In this document: in pieces, positions 22,625 to 30,734 of the stretch
Layout: each line of letters starts with the position of its first letter
Position numbering within the stretch: the stretch's first letter is position 1
Source of the DNA: Desulfovibrio sp.
Lineage (GTDB): Bacteria > Desulfobacterota > Desulfovibrionia > Desulfovibrionales > Desulfovibrionaceae
Reading direction: 5' to 3'
NCBI GenBank assembly: GCA_031279825.1
Contig: JAITHT010000051.1
Span: forward strand, 1-42,423
DNA length: 42,423 nucleotides
Notes under the pieces: generated by a model
Database searches by the model: none
Told to the model about the DNA's origin: nothing
What the model saw: the letters and a program-made list of their open reading frames with translations, nothing else
Translations under genes and position numbers: made by a program

Positions 22625-24460
22625 TCATAAGCCGGAAAAAACGCCAATCGTGCCGTCATTGTGTATATATTCCAGATAATCGTGTTTAAGCGCCCAGAGC
22701 AGGGTAAAGGCCGCCCGCTCCCGGACAAAGGGGCCTGGGGCCCGTTCCTGGAAAAAAAGCAGCAGAGAGCGCATCAACAGGGTGCCGGGCACGGGCTTGC
22801 GGGCGGCCAGGAGCATCCGGCGCACGGCCTCGCCGTCAAGAAAATGTTCCATGCCGGCATAGTGCGCAAGGGGAAGCGCTCCCTTATACAGGGTACCGCC
22901 TGTTTCCGTGCGCCGCAACAGTACCCGCTCAAGCCACGCGGGGTCAAGCGTATGGGAAAAATGGCCGCGAAAGTATTCGCCGAAACGCATGCGTTGCGGA
23001 TGTTCGGCCGCGCGCAACCGTTGCTCTTCGTTTTGCGTGAGCGGGCGTTCGGCCAGTTTGTCCCAGCAGGCCATGTAGCGTTTTATCACCGCCTCCCAGG
23101 AAAACTGTTCCCGAATGCGTATTCTGCCCGCTTCTCCCATGCGTCTGCGCAAGGCGGCGTCCGTTCCCAGTCCGGCCAGAGCTTCGGCCAGGGCGGGCAC
23201 ATGCACGGCGCAGGATTGCGATAATTTCAAGTGGTATTGATTGTCAAACCAGAACGTGGCCAGAAGATCCGTTTCCGTCGTGTCCGTGAAGCCTAAAACG
23301 GGTACGAGCATCCCCGTTTTTCCGTGCAGGACGATATCGCGGTAGCCGTCAAAGTCCGAGGCGATAACCGGCAGCCCGGCGGCTCCGGCTTCCGCGACGG
23401 TCAGGCCGAAGCTTTCCTGGATATTGTCCGAGGGGGAGAGGAATACGTCCGCCGCCGCGTACAGCGCCCGGCGCTCCGCATCCGTCGGCCGCAGGAGCGT
23501 GATGAGGCGTATGCCCAGACTCTCGGCGTATTGCCGCAGGGCGAGGGGCAATGCCTGATCCTCGTCTGCCCAGCCGGCAAGAATCAGCGCGTAGCCGTTT
23601 GCGGGCAGGCCCATGCCTTCCGCGCGTCGCAGGGCGGAGAATACCGGCATGAGATCCATTTTCGAGTACGGGCAGATACGGCCGAAATACAGAAAAAGCA
23701 CTTCCCGATCCACGCCGAGGCGGGAACGCATTTCTCCGGCGGCCATGCCATGGTCCGCAACGGGAGCGCCGCCGGGAACGGGCGGAATACGCGGCGCGCT
23801 TTTCGGGGCGTCCCATCGTTCCGCCGGGCATGGCAGGGACTGCGGATCAACCCCCAGGGGGATTTTTTCGAGGAGGGGGCGGGGAAAGTCCTCCCGGCTG
23901 AGGCCGTATGCCCGGCGCAAGCCGTCGAATACGGCGTCCATGACCAGGCGGACGCTTTCCGACGTCACGATGAGAGCGTCACGGGGGCTGACGCCGCTCC
24001 ACAGGTGTTTGAGGTATGCCGGCATGAAGCGTTCATAGCTGAGGGAGTGGGTAACGCCGGTGACGGGAAAGAGGGAGGGAGCGACGGCGTTGCGCAGCCG
24101 GACGAGTTGCGTGAAACGGGTTACCCCGTCGGAGAGATGCATACAGCGATACGGTATCTCGGAGAGGCTTTTGTGCAGATGCTCATGCCGCCCGATGCAT
24201 ACCGCTTTGCGGCGCAGGATGCCGGAACAACGTTCGCGCAGCCAGGCGCGCAGGGCCGCGTCCTCCTCCGGGCCGCTCAGGAAAAAGTGATAGGCGTCAA
24301 AAGGATCAAGGCGCAGAAAAGCTTCGAGAAAGGTGGCGTTAGCCACTTTACGCCCAAGAACGGGACCGTGTTCGACAAAAGCGTCCGTCGTGCCCCAGAT
24401 GCGCGCGCCCGGGCGTCCCGCTTCGGGTAAAGGAATGGCCGACGTGCTGTGCGTTTGCAT
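22625..24460 (-). CDS. Glycosyltransferase family 4 protein with C-terminal extension
   Basis: 611 residues. The N-terminal half is poorly conserved (DAYHFFLSGPEEDA, TGVTHSLSYERFMPAYLKHL). The donor-sugar domain is clear at about 275-460: VLFLYFGRICPYSKMDLMPV, NGYALILAGWADED, and the GT4 block DVFLSPSDNIQESFGLTVAE followed by AGAAGLPVIASDFDGYRDIV. After about residue 480 there is an unrecognised region of some 130 residues. Acceptor and sugar are unknown; nearby heptosyltransferase and WaaG-like genes suggest surface polysaccharide. It lies 59 bases after truA on the same strand and may be last in that transcription unit. Confidence 0.88.
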   Translation of the reverse strand: MQTHSTSAIPLPEAGRPGARIWGTTDAFVEHGPVLGRKVANATFLEAFLRLDPFDAYHFFLSGPEEDAALRAWLRERCSGILRRKAVCIGRHEHLHKSLSEIPYRCMHLSDGVTRFTQLVRLRNAVAPSLFPVTGVTHSLSYERFMPAYLKHLWSGVSPRDALIVTSESVRLVMDAVFDGLRRAYGLSREDFPRPLLEKIPLGVDPQSLPCPAERWDAPKSAPRIPPVPGGAPVADHGMAAGEMRSRLGVDREVLFLYFGRICPYSKMDLMPVFSALRRAEGMGLPANGYALILAGWADEDQALPLALRQYAESLGIRLITLLRPTDAERRALYAAADVFLSPSDNIQESFGLTVAEAGAAGLPVIASDFDGYRDIVLHGKTGMLVPVLGFTDTTETDLLATFWFDNQYHLKLSQSCAVHVPALAEALAGLGTDAALRRRMGEAGRIRIREQFSWEAVIKRYMACWDKLAERPLTQNEEQRLRAAEHPQRMRFGEYFRGHFSHTLDPAWLERVLLRRTETGGTLYKGALPLAHYAGMEHFLDGEAVRRMLLAARKPVPGTLLMRSLLLFFQERAPGPFVRERAAFTLLWALKHDYLEYIHNDGTIGVFSGL

Positions 24461-24519
24461 GGGCGAGGAGTCCTGGACAGGAACCGCTCCGGAACTGACG
24501 CCCGGACGGTATCCCGGCG

Positions 24520-25302
24520 TCAGTAAAATACTTCCAGCAGCGTCAGACCCTGGGCCGGGGCTGTGGGGCTCGGCAGGGCGCTTCTGTCTCCGGCGGCGAG
24601 AATGGCCTCCACCTCCGCGGGACGGATTTTACCTTGTCCCGCCCATACCAGCAGCCCTATGATATTGCGCACCATTTGCTTCAAAAAACCGTCTCCGTCA
24701 AAGATGAAGGTTTCCACCGGCCAGTCCTGAGGGCAGCGCAACCCGGCAAGCCATGCGTGCCTGCTGGTTATGGAAAACAACGTGCGTATTGTAAGGCGTT
24801 GCGTCGTGCCGGCATTTTGGAGGCTGGCGAAATCCCGGCGGCCGGGAAGCGCGGACGCGACCGCGCGCATACGGTCCATATCGGCGGCCGTGATGCTCCA
24901 CACGAAATTGCGTACACGGGGCAGGGCCTTGTCCCTATGTATCCAGAGACTGTACGCATAGCGCTTGCGCAGGGCGTTTTTGCGCGCATGAAAGTCAGAG
25001 GAGACCCACCGGGCGTCGCGTATGCGGATATCGCAGGGCAACTGCGCATTCAAGGCGCAACGCCAGTCGATGTCTTGCGCGTCTTCAGGCAGATCCACAT
25101 GGCAGACCTGGGCCTCCGCGTGCGCCCCGGCATCGGTGCGTCCGGCGCCGAGCACAGGGGCGCGCCGACCGATCATTCCCTGCACGATGCGTTCAATCTC
25201 CCCTTGAACCGTAGCCGGGTGCTCCCGCGTTGTCCGCGCCTGAAGTTGCCAACCGGCATAACGGGTGCCCTCGTAGGCAAGGGTCAGTTTAAGACGGGGC
25301 AT
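24520..25302 (-). CDS. truA: tRNA pseudouridine(38-40) synthase
   Basis: 260 residues. Converts uridine to pseudouridine at positions 38-40 of the tRNA anticodon stem-loop. Seen: LTLAYEGTRYAGWQLQ, the catalytic aspartate D57 in GAGRTDAGAHA, FHARKNALRKRYAY, and the C-terminal GDGFLKQMVRNIIGLLVWAG. The start lies 13 bases after the stop of the MotE-like gene, without a strong Shine-Dalgarno, which fits translational coupling. Confidence 0.96.
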   Translation of the reverse strand: MPRLKLTLAYEGTRYAGWQLQARTTREHPATVQGEIERIVQGMIGRRAPVLGAGRTDAGAHAEAQVCHVDLPEDAQDIDWRCALNAQLPCDIRIRDARWVSSDFHARKNALRKRYAYSLWIHRDKALPRVRNFVWSITAADMDRMRAVASALPGRRDFASLQNAGTTQRLTIRTLFSITSRHAWLAGLRCPQDWPVETFIFDGDGFLKQMVRNIIGLLVWAGQGKIRPAEVEAILAAGDRSALPSPTAPAQGLTLLEVFY

Positions 25303-25315
25303 GCGGGGGCGCGGC

Positions 25316-26107
25316 TCAATCCAGAGGAAGCTGCATGCGGGCCAGGGATTCCGTAAGCTGGGCCGCGATTTCCGGTCTGACGAAGGTCAGTATTTCGCCG
25401 GCCTGGCGTCCGCGCATTCCCGACAGTACCCTGACGGCGACTTTGGGGTCAAGGGTCTCCAGAACGGCGGCGGCTTGCTTTGACTTCATATTGGCGAGCA
25501 CGTCAACAAGGTGGCGGAACTTGGCATCCTTGGTTTCTTCGGCATCCTTGATCATCATGGCAAGCCGGTTTTCCAGAATACGCATTTTCTCAAGTTTGTC
25601 GGAAAGTTCGCTTTCAAGCACCCGTAACGCCTGCTCTTTGCGGGCCAGATCTTCCTGGCGTCTGGCCATGGAATCCAGACTTTCCGTCTTTGACGTGCCG
25701 TTGACGGCGTTTGAGGATGCCCCGTCGCGGCTGATGGCGGGCAGGGTCCGGGACTGAGCGCCGGCATCGTCCTCAGGGGAGGCGGCCACACCGGGAACCG
25801 CTCCGGGGGCGGCGGAAGGCGACGCCGTACCGGGATTTTTGCGTTCCATGCCCGTATCGGGCAGGCTCACCGGAACAGAAGGGGCCGCTCCCGCCCCGGC
25901 GCCGGTGGCCGCGTTGGCTGTGGCCCGGCCGGAAACTCCGTCTTGAAAAAGCAGGGCAAGGCCGGGCAGGGATGTTATATGGCCGGGCATGACCGGCTCG
26001 CAGATCAAGAGGCCGAGCACGGTGAGCTTGAGGGCGAAAACCGCAAGCAACAGCCTGCAGATCTTAGAGGGCCGCAGGCGTATATCGGAGTGTCGCTGTT
26101 TCGTCAT
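25316..26107 (-). CDS. MotE-like flagellar-associated membrane protein
   Basis: 263 residues. One membrane segment at about 18-38 (LLLAVFALKLTVLGLLICEP), a long low-complexity Ala/Pro/Gly stretch (about 60-145), a coiled coil (RRQEDLARKEQALRVLESEL onward) and a C-terminal MgtE-N-like helical domain (VDVLANMKSKQAAAVLETLD, VRVLSGMRGRQAGEILTFV). This layout is that of the MotE family, chaperones or partners of the MotAB stator, often next to fliJ. It overlaps fliJ by 44 bases. The rest of the flagellar operon is not in the window. Confidence 0.8.
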   Translation of the reverse strand: MTKQRHSDIRLRPSKICRLLLAVFALKLTVLGLLICEPVMPGHITSLPGLALLFQDGVSGRATANAATGAGAGAAPSVPVSLPDTGMERKNPGTASPSAAPGAVPGVAASPEDDAGAQSRTLPAISRDGASSNAVNGTSKTESLDSMARRQEDLARKEQALRVLESELSDKLEKMRILENRLAMMIKDAEETKDAKFRHLVDVLANMKSKQAAAVLETLDPKVAVRVLSGMRGRQAGEILTFVRPEIAAQLTESLARMQLPLD

Positions 26108-26504
26108 TGATTTGCTGCTCTTTTTTCCGTTCTTCCAGCGCGAATCGCGCGGATTGTTTTTCTTTCAGCGTATCCAGCAGGTCGCGGTCCTGGGCTTTCT
26201 GAATCAGGGCGACCCGGCATTGATCCACGTCGTGTTCCTGTTCCGCCAGGAGTTCCAGACTTTGCTCCAGGTCGCGTTTCAAACAGGCTTCATAGGTTCG
26301 GGACAGCCAGCGCTCCGCGGCGCTCAGTTTTTCGGCCCGGCAGAGCATGGCAAGCTGCTCTTCAATGGCTTCACGCAGATCGTCAATGCGCGCCAGGGTG
26401 GCGTCGCGGCGCGTAACGGCCCCGGCCAGAGCCCGCATGGCCTGTTCTTCCAAATGCCTGCGGTAGAGGCGGATTTGTTCGAGCCTGAAGCTGAATGCGG
26501 CCAT
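26064..26504 (-). CDS. fliJ: Flagellar export protein FliJ
   Basis: 146 residues, almost entirely predicted coiled coil (FSFRLEQIRLYRRHLEEQAM, ALAGAVTRRDATLARIDDLR, AEQEHDVDQCRVALIQKAQD). FliJ is the small coiled-coil stalk that links the FliI ATPase ring to the export gate. The opening F.F.LE.ILR-like pattern, the length and the overlapping MotE-like gene support the call. AAGGG lies about seven bases before the ATG. Sequence conservation in this family is low, so identification depends partly on context. Confidence 0.8.
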   Translation of the reverse strand: MAAFSFRLEQIRLYRRHLEEQAMRALAGAVTRRDATLARIDDLREAIEEQLAMLCRAEKLSAAERWLSRTYEACLKRDLEQSLELLAEQEHDVDQCRVALIQKAQDRDLLDTLKEKQSARFALEERKKEQQINDETATLRYTPAAL

Positions 26505-26676
26505 GGGAACCCTTGCGTCATAATTTCGTCGGACGGCTATACCCTAGCAACAGCCGTGCCAAAGAGGGCAATCATCCGTCCTTCCGCTGATCTATGCAAT
26601 ATATAAAGAGAAATGGCAATGTTTTTTTATAGCGGAGCATTGCCGCGGTGACAATGCCCTATCCGCGCGGCATCCT

Positions 26677-27312
26677 TCACAGCAGGCGGGGCAGCCAGCC
26701 TTTCCAGGAGAGAATATACCAGGCGGCGCCGATGACGGTAAGGATCATGAGCATGCGGAAGAGGCTGCGCATGGGACGGATGTCGCGCGTAGAGGCGCGG
26801 GTCCGGCCGGAGGGATCGAGAAGCCGGTCGTCGTCCCGGAAGGAAGGATCGCGCGTATATCCGCTGTTGTGTTTTTGTTTGCCGGCGTGTTGCCGCAAGG
26901 AGCGTCTTGCGGTGAGCAAAGGGGGGGGGAGCGGCTCTTCCGGCACGATCCGTCCGTCCGGCGCCCGTTCCGGCACGGACAGGGTTATCCAGCGGGGATT
27001 CCCCGCCTTGTCCACAGTCGCCGTCCATTCCCCCTCCCTCTCCGCGGCGTTCGCGTCCGGGGCGCGATCGGGATCCTCCGCCTCGCCGTTGTGGGGAGAG
27101 GCCAGGGAGGTCGCCAGATCGTGCAGGCCGGGCAGGTGGGTTTCCTGCCTGCCCGCATCGGACATGATGCGCGAGAAAAGAGCATGTTCGCGGTCGTGTT
27201 CGGGGCAGCCCGCGCCCGCCGGCGTGACGGCCGGGCAGTCTTCTTCCTCGCGGGGAGAAAAAACGGTCCGCCGCAATGGCCGTAAAAAAGCGTTGTTCGT
27301 ATTTTTCAGCAT
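26677..27312 (-). CDS. Hypothetical protein with C-terminal membrane anchor
   Basis: About 211 residues from ATG 27312 (an upstream in-frame start at 27411 would overlap the neighbouring gene). It is mainly hydrophilic and probably disordered, rich in Arg, Pro and Asp/Glu, with one hydrophobic segment at the very end (LFRMLMILTVIGAAWYILSW). A short central block, WTATVDKAGNPRWITLSVPE, looks structured. I recognise no family. It lies between a heptosyltransferase and fliJ on the same strand. The layout suggests a tail-anchored cytoplasmic protein. Confidence 0.6.
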   Translation of the reverse strand: MLKNTNNAFLRPLRRTVFSPREEEDCPAVTPAGAGCPEHDREHALFSRIMSDAGRQETHLPGLHDLATSLASPHNGEAEDPDRAPDANAAEREGEWTATVDKAGNPRWITLSVPERAPDGRIVPEEPLPPPLLTARRSLRQHAGKQKHNSGYTRDPSFRDDDRLLDPSGRTRASTRDIRPMRSLFRMLMILTVIGAAWYILSWKGWLPRLL

Positions 27313-27385
27313 TATGAGGTCTTGGGTTATGAAGGGATGCGCGCCGCAGGCCGGGGTATGGGAGCCCCTGCCCGTTCCCTGGATA

Positions 27386-28405
27386 CTACGCCTGCCTGTC
27401 TTGCTGTTCAAGCGTTTTCAGCACGCTTTCCAGAGAGATCCCGGCCAGGCATTCCCCTTTCCTTCGGCACGAGGAAAGGCCGTATAAGGAACAGGGACGG
27501 CAGGGCAGCGATATTTCCAGCACATGATCGCGCGCGCCGGCGGGATAAAATCCCCACTCGCGCGTCGTCGGACCGAAGAGAGCGATAATCGGCGTATCTA
27601 CGGCCGCGGCAAGGTGGAGCGGCCCCGAATCTCCGCTCACCAGGGAGCGGCAGCAGGAGAGCAGCGCACAGCTCTCGCGCAGGGACGTGGTGTTGCTCAA
27701 GTCCTGTTTCCGGTCGGGGAACAGGGATTTTCCCCGACCCAGGATCAGCCAGGGAACGGATTTTTCGTCCAAAAGTTTCGCAAGCGCCCGCCAGTGGTCT
27801 TCCGGCCAGGTTTTCAGGCTATGGGCGGCAAAAGGATGCAGGGCAACGGGCGAGACGCCGGGTTCCAGCAGGGCGTCTATATGTCGCCGGGCGCGGAGCC
27901 GTTCTTCGTCTCGCAGCCATATACGGGGAAGCAACGCGTCAGGGGGAGGAACATCCCGGCCGGCGGCCATGAAGTAACGTTGCGGCACGGAGGCCCTGAG
28001 TAATTTTTCCGCGCCGGCCCGCGTATGGAGGAATATCCGGCGTTCCATGCTCATTTTAGGGTAGCGCAACACCGGTCCGCGCCACAGGGCGCAAAGCATC
28101 CGGGAGCGCAGGCTGCCGTGCAGATCCAGCAGACCCCAGTCGGCGTACTCCGAGGCAAGGCGCCTGCACAGAGAGGCAAAGGCGACGATGCCGAGTTCCG
28201 CTTTGTCAAGGGCGATTACCGTGCGTATATGAGGGTTGCCGGTAAAGATCTCCGCCCATGGGGTTTTGGTCACAAAGGCGAACGTCCAGCCGAAACCGCG
28301 CCCCAGTTCGGCGAGGACGCCTGTGGTCAGCGTCACGTCCCCGAGATGCCCCAGTCTGAAGACAAGCCAGCGTTTACATGAAAGAGGCGCGTTATGGACG
28401 GGCAT
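27386..28405 (-). CDS. Glycosyltransferase family 9 (heptosyltransferase)
   Basis: About 339 residues. GT9 enzymes transfer ADP-heptose to the lipopolysaccharide inner core. Seen: WLVFRLGHLGDVTLTTGVLA at the N-terminus (the RLGxLGD acceptor loop), VALHPFAAHSLKTWPEDHWR, and SGDSGPLHLAAAVDTPIIAL followed by FGPT, the donor-binding signature. CRPCSLYGLSSCRRKGECLA near the end is the cysteine-rich tail common in this family. Start: ATG 28405 has AAAGG five to eight bases upstream; ATG 28444 and 28558 are longer alternatives without good ribosome sites. Whether it is WaaC-, WaaF- or WaaQ-like cannot be told. Confidence 0.87.
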   Translation of the reverse strand: MPVHNAPLSCKRWLVFRLGHLGDVTLTTGVLAELGRGFGWTFAFVTKTPWAEIFTGNPHIRTVIALDKAELGIVAFASLCRRLASEYADWGLLDLHGSLRSRMLCALWRGPVLRYPKMSMERRIFLHTRAGAEKLLRASVPQRYFMAAGRDVPPPDALLPRIWLRDEERLRARRHIDALLEPGVSPVALHPFAAHSLKTWPEDHWRALAKLLDEKSVPWLILGRGKSLFPDRKQDLSNTTSLRESCALLSCCRSLVSGDSGPLHLAAAVDTPIIALFGPTTREWGFYPAGARDHVLEISLPCRPCSLYGLSSCRRKGECLAGISLESVLKTLEQQDRQA

Positions 28406-28746
28406 GCCGCCTTTCTGCGGATGGAGTGACGAGTTCATGGGCATACGTAATAACAAGCCGCCGCGCCTTTTGAAAAGGGCAAATATAGCGCTTTCCGCTT
28501 TCGCGGCCCGCCCTTCAGCGCGCTTTACGATATTGACAAGGCGCGGCAAATGGAGCAATTTTTTTTAAAAATTCCGCGGTTGATCGCGCACAGGGCATTC
28601 GCGCGATACCATGGATGCATCGCTTTGCGGGAGTTTGCCTGTAAAACCCCGCCGCCGTCAATGCGCGCAGGCAGGCCTCGCCGGCCGTCGCGCAGGCATC
28701 GGGAGCGCGGTTGCAGACAGGCTGCGGCAATACTCAGGAGCGGATT

Positions 28747-29829
28747 ATGCAGTTCGTATACAACCTTCTTCCCGCGTCAAGGCGCAAAACTCCGCCCGCG
28801 GATGAACATTCCCTCGGTTTTGGTCTGCTGCGCACGAATCATATGTTTCTGATGGAATATTCCGACGGCGAGTGGCACAGTCCGCGCATCGAGCCTTACG
28901 GCCCCGTGTCCCTGATGCCCGGAGCCATGTGCTTTCATTACGGGCAGACCCTGTTTGAGGGGATCAAGGCTTTCAGGCATCCGGACGGAGAGATTTACCT
29001 CTTCCGGGCTGACAAAAATGCCGAACGCCTGAACGCGTCCGCGGAGATTCTCTGCATGCCGCGCGTTCCGACCGCTCTGCAGCTTGAAGCCCTTAACCGC
29101 CTTATTGACGTGGAGCGGGCATGGTGTCCCTCCGCTCCGCAGTCTTCGCTGTACATCAGACCCTTTATGTTCGCCACGCAGGACGGTCTGGGCGTCAGGC
29201 CCAGCAGGCAGTATTATTACTGTATTATGCTTTCTCCCAGCGGCGCCTATTATAGCGGAGGCTTTTCCCAGGCCATCCGTCTGCTGGTGACGAAAAAATT
29301 TCATCGGGCCGCTGTCGGCGGCACCGGAGCGTCAAAATGCGGGGGCAACTATGTCGCCTCGTTGCGCGCCGCTGAATACGCGCATACGTTCAAGGCCCAT
29401 CAGGTGCTGTACCTTAATGAAGCCAACACGCACATAGAGGAAGTCGGTTCCATGAATCACTACCATGTGCGCAAAGACGGCGTCTTCGTCATCCCGGAGT
29501 TTACGGATACGATTCTGCGTTCCATCACCTCGATATCCGTTCTTGAACTGGCGGCGGCGGGACGGATTGCGGCTTGTCAGGAACCCGTCGCGCTGGACGC
29601 TTTTCTTGACGACGTGCGTTCCGGAGAGATTACCGAGGCGGGCGGCTTCGGCACCGCCGCCGTTGTCAGCCCGGTGGGGCAGTATGTTTTTGAGGACGGG
29701 ATGGAAATTACCGTGGCTGACGGCAAGCCCGGCCCCCATTCAGGGGCTCTTTACGAATTGTATTCCTCCTACCAGACGGGCAGGGCGCCGGCGCCGGAGG
29801 GATGGCTCGTCAAGGTGCCGCGTTTTTAG
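28747..29829 (+). CDS. ilvE: Branched-chain amino acid aminotransferase
   Basis: 360 residues, class IV PLP aminotransferase of the eukaryote/Gram-positive BCAT2 type. It interconverts leucine, isoleucine and valine with their 2-oxo acids. Seen: FHYGQTLFEGIKAFR, YIRPFMFATQDGLGV, the PLP lysine K197 in GGTGASKCGGNY, LYLNEANTHIEEVGSMN and the C-terminal GPHSGALYELYSSYQTGRAP. The start follows AGGAG by seven bases. It stands alone, followed by a family 1 repeat. Confidence 0.93.
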   Translation: MQFVYNLLPASRRKTPPADEHSLGFGLLRTNHMFLMEYSDGEWHSPRIEPYGPVSLMPGAMCFHYGQTLFEGIKAFRHPDGEIYLFRADKNAERLNASAEILCMPRVPTALQLEALNRLIDVERAWCPSAPQSSLYIRPFMFATQDGLGVRPSRQYYYCIMLSPSGAYYSGGFSQAIRLLVTKKFHRAAVGGTGASKCGGNYVASLRAAEYAHTFKAHQVLYLNEANTHIEEVGSMNHYHVRKDGVFVIPEFTDTILRSITSISVLELAAAGRIAACQEPVALDAFLDDVRSGEITEAGGFGTAAVVSPVGQYVFEDGMEITVADGKPGPHSGALYELYSSYQTGRAPAPEGWLVKVPRF

Positions 29830-29866
29830 GTATCGGCTCAGCTTGCCGTGATGCCGCGTTGGGCTT

Positions 29867-30033
29867 CATCAGAACTGCCTTTGTGGTCTGAAACCCCGGC
29901 CGAAAGGCCATATAGCCCCGACCCCGTCCTGAAGGGCGGGGTTTCTTTCCGGGGCGGAAGCTTGGGAGGGGTTGGGACCCCTCCCAAGCGCGAGACGCGA
30001 AGCCCTGAAGGGCTTCGCTACCTCATTTGGATG
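29867..30033 (+). repeat. Family 1 structured repeat, copy E (full length)
   Basis: The clearest full copy: head, GGCC-GAAA-GGCC, nested GCCCCG/CGGGGC stem around CCCCGTCC-TGAA-GGGCGGGG (a U-G wobble replaces a C-G pair) with TTTCTTT, the 12-bp stem with TTGGGA loop, the 9-bp stem with TGAA loop, and the CTACCTCATTTGGATG tail. It starts about 40 bases after the aminotransferase stop and may terminate its transcript. Confidence 0.95.
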
Positions 30034-30053
30034 CTCTGAAAGCGAGATATTGC

Positions 30054-30082
30054 TTGACACAATAAAACTATAAGAATAGTTA
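30054..30082 (+). promoter_or_regulatory. Candidate promoter and operator upstream of arsR-type gene
   Basis: TTGACA at 30054-30059 is followed 17 bases later by a weak TAGTTA. Overlapping the spacer and -10 is an inverted repeat ACTAT-AAGA-ATAGT (30067-30080) in A+T-rich surroundings, a plausible ArsR-family autoregulatory site. The leader to the gene would be about 200 bases and contains other palindromes. Confidence 0.4.
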
Positions 30083-30121
30083 TTTTGTTATGGCGGCGCG
30101 CACGTTTTCCAATCCATAACT

Positions 30122-30147
30122 AGTGTTTACTTGCAAAAGTAAACACT
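30122..30147. promoter_or_regulatory. Perfect 11-bp-arm palindrome upstream of arsR-type gene
   Basis: AGTGTTTACTT-GCAA-AAGTAAACACT, followed by TATAAAATAC. One arm plus centre is repeated exactly at 18695-18711 between the sbp and HU genes. A+T-rich arms and position suggest an operator rather than a terminator. The regulator is unknown; the adjacent ArsR-type protein is one candidate. Confidence 0.5.
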
Positions 30148-30166
30148 ATAAAATACTCCAGGGTTT

Positions 30167-30224
30167 CGCGCCGCCGAAGGCGGCGTAAGTCGCCTGAAAA
30201 GCATATTTTTCAGCCGACGATCCT
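30167..30224 (+). repeat. Family 3 structured repeat, copy b
   Basis: Hairpins CGCCGCC-GAA-GGCGGCG and CTGAAAA-GCATAT-TTTTCAG, ending in CGATCCT, align with 3136-3194. The second stem keeps pairing despite changed bases. Directly after it comes another inverted repeat, TGCAAAAAT (30224-30232) with ATTTTTGCA (30255-30263), just as copy a is followed by a palindrome. Confidence 0.65.
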
Positions 30225-30286
30225 GCAAAAATATCCGCAAAAAATATACTTGTAATTTTTGCAATTAGACAGAAGAGGCTCTTCTC

Positions 30287-30625
30287 ATGAAAATATGCTT
30301 TACACGGGACCTCCCCCAGGACTGGCTGCCCATAGCCGGGGTATTCGCCGCTCTCGGCGATCCGTGGCGGCAGAAAATCCTGTTGCTCTTCGAAGCGGGC
30401 GAGGAGTTGTCCATCAAAGACATAGCATGTCTGTTTCCCTTGAGTCGCACGGCCATCGTCCATCACCTCCAGGTACTGGAGCGGGAGGGCATTCTCGCCT
30501 CAAGGCGCCTTGGCAAATCTTCACTGTATTCTGTACGGCCGGCTGTGGTGCTTGCCGCCCTGCAAGCCTTGCGGGACTATATCCATACCGCCTTTCCCGA
30601 AACGGCGGAGGGGACAAGGCCGTGA
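30287..30625 (+). CDS. ArsR-family transcriptional regulator
   Basis: 112 residues with a winged helix: FAALGDPWRQKILLLFEAGE, LSIKDIACLFPLSRTAIVHH (recognition helix) and LEREGILASRRLGKSSLYSV (wing). It lacks the CVC metal-binding motif of ArsR/SmtB sensors, so the signal is probably not a metal bound at the usual site. It sits 105 bases upstream of the giant lysophospholipid fusion on the same strand, which it likely controls. Several palindromes lie in its leader. Confidence 0.9.
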   Translation: MKICFTRDLPQDWLPIAGVFAALGDPWRQKILLLFEAGEELSIKDIACLFPLSRTAIVHHLQVLEREGILASRRLGKSSLYSVRPAVVLAALQALRDYIHTAFPETAEGTRP

Positions 30626-30668
30626 CGGCGCCCCGCGCACCTTCTCATTTTTTTTGAGGTTTGTTTGT

Positions 30669-30734
30669 ATGTGGAACAGGGACACGGCATTGTGCAATCG
30701 AATTTCTGACACCGAATTGGGGAGGATGCAATGA
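30669..30734 (+). CDS. Possible 21-codon leader ORF before the LplT-Aas fusion
   Basis: ATG at 30669 preceded by GAGG nine bases upstream; the peptide MWNRDTALCNRISDTELGRM ends in Q. Its TGA overlaps the ATG of the next gene by the classic ATGA. This would couple translation of the fusion gene to the leader. No similarity is recognised, and the region could be simple noncoding leader. Confidence 0.3.
   Translation: MWNRDTALCNRISDTELGRMQ

Noticed and set aside
26577-26660. GGCAATG...CATTGCC inverted repeat as a terminator of the membrane-anchored hypothetical gene
   Set aside because: Arms of seven with a 16-base loop and the A/T run placed inside the loop; not a convincing terminator in either direction.
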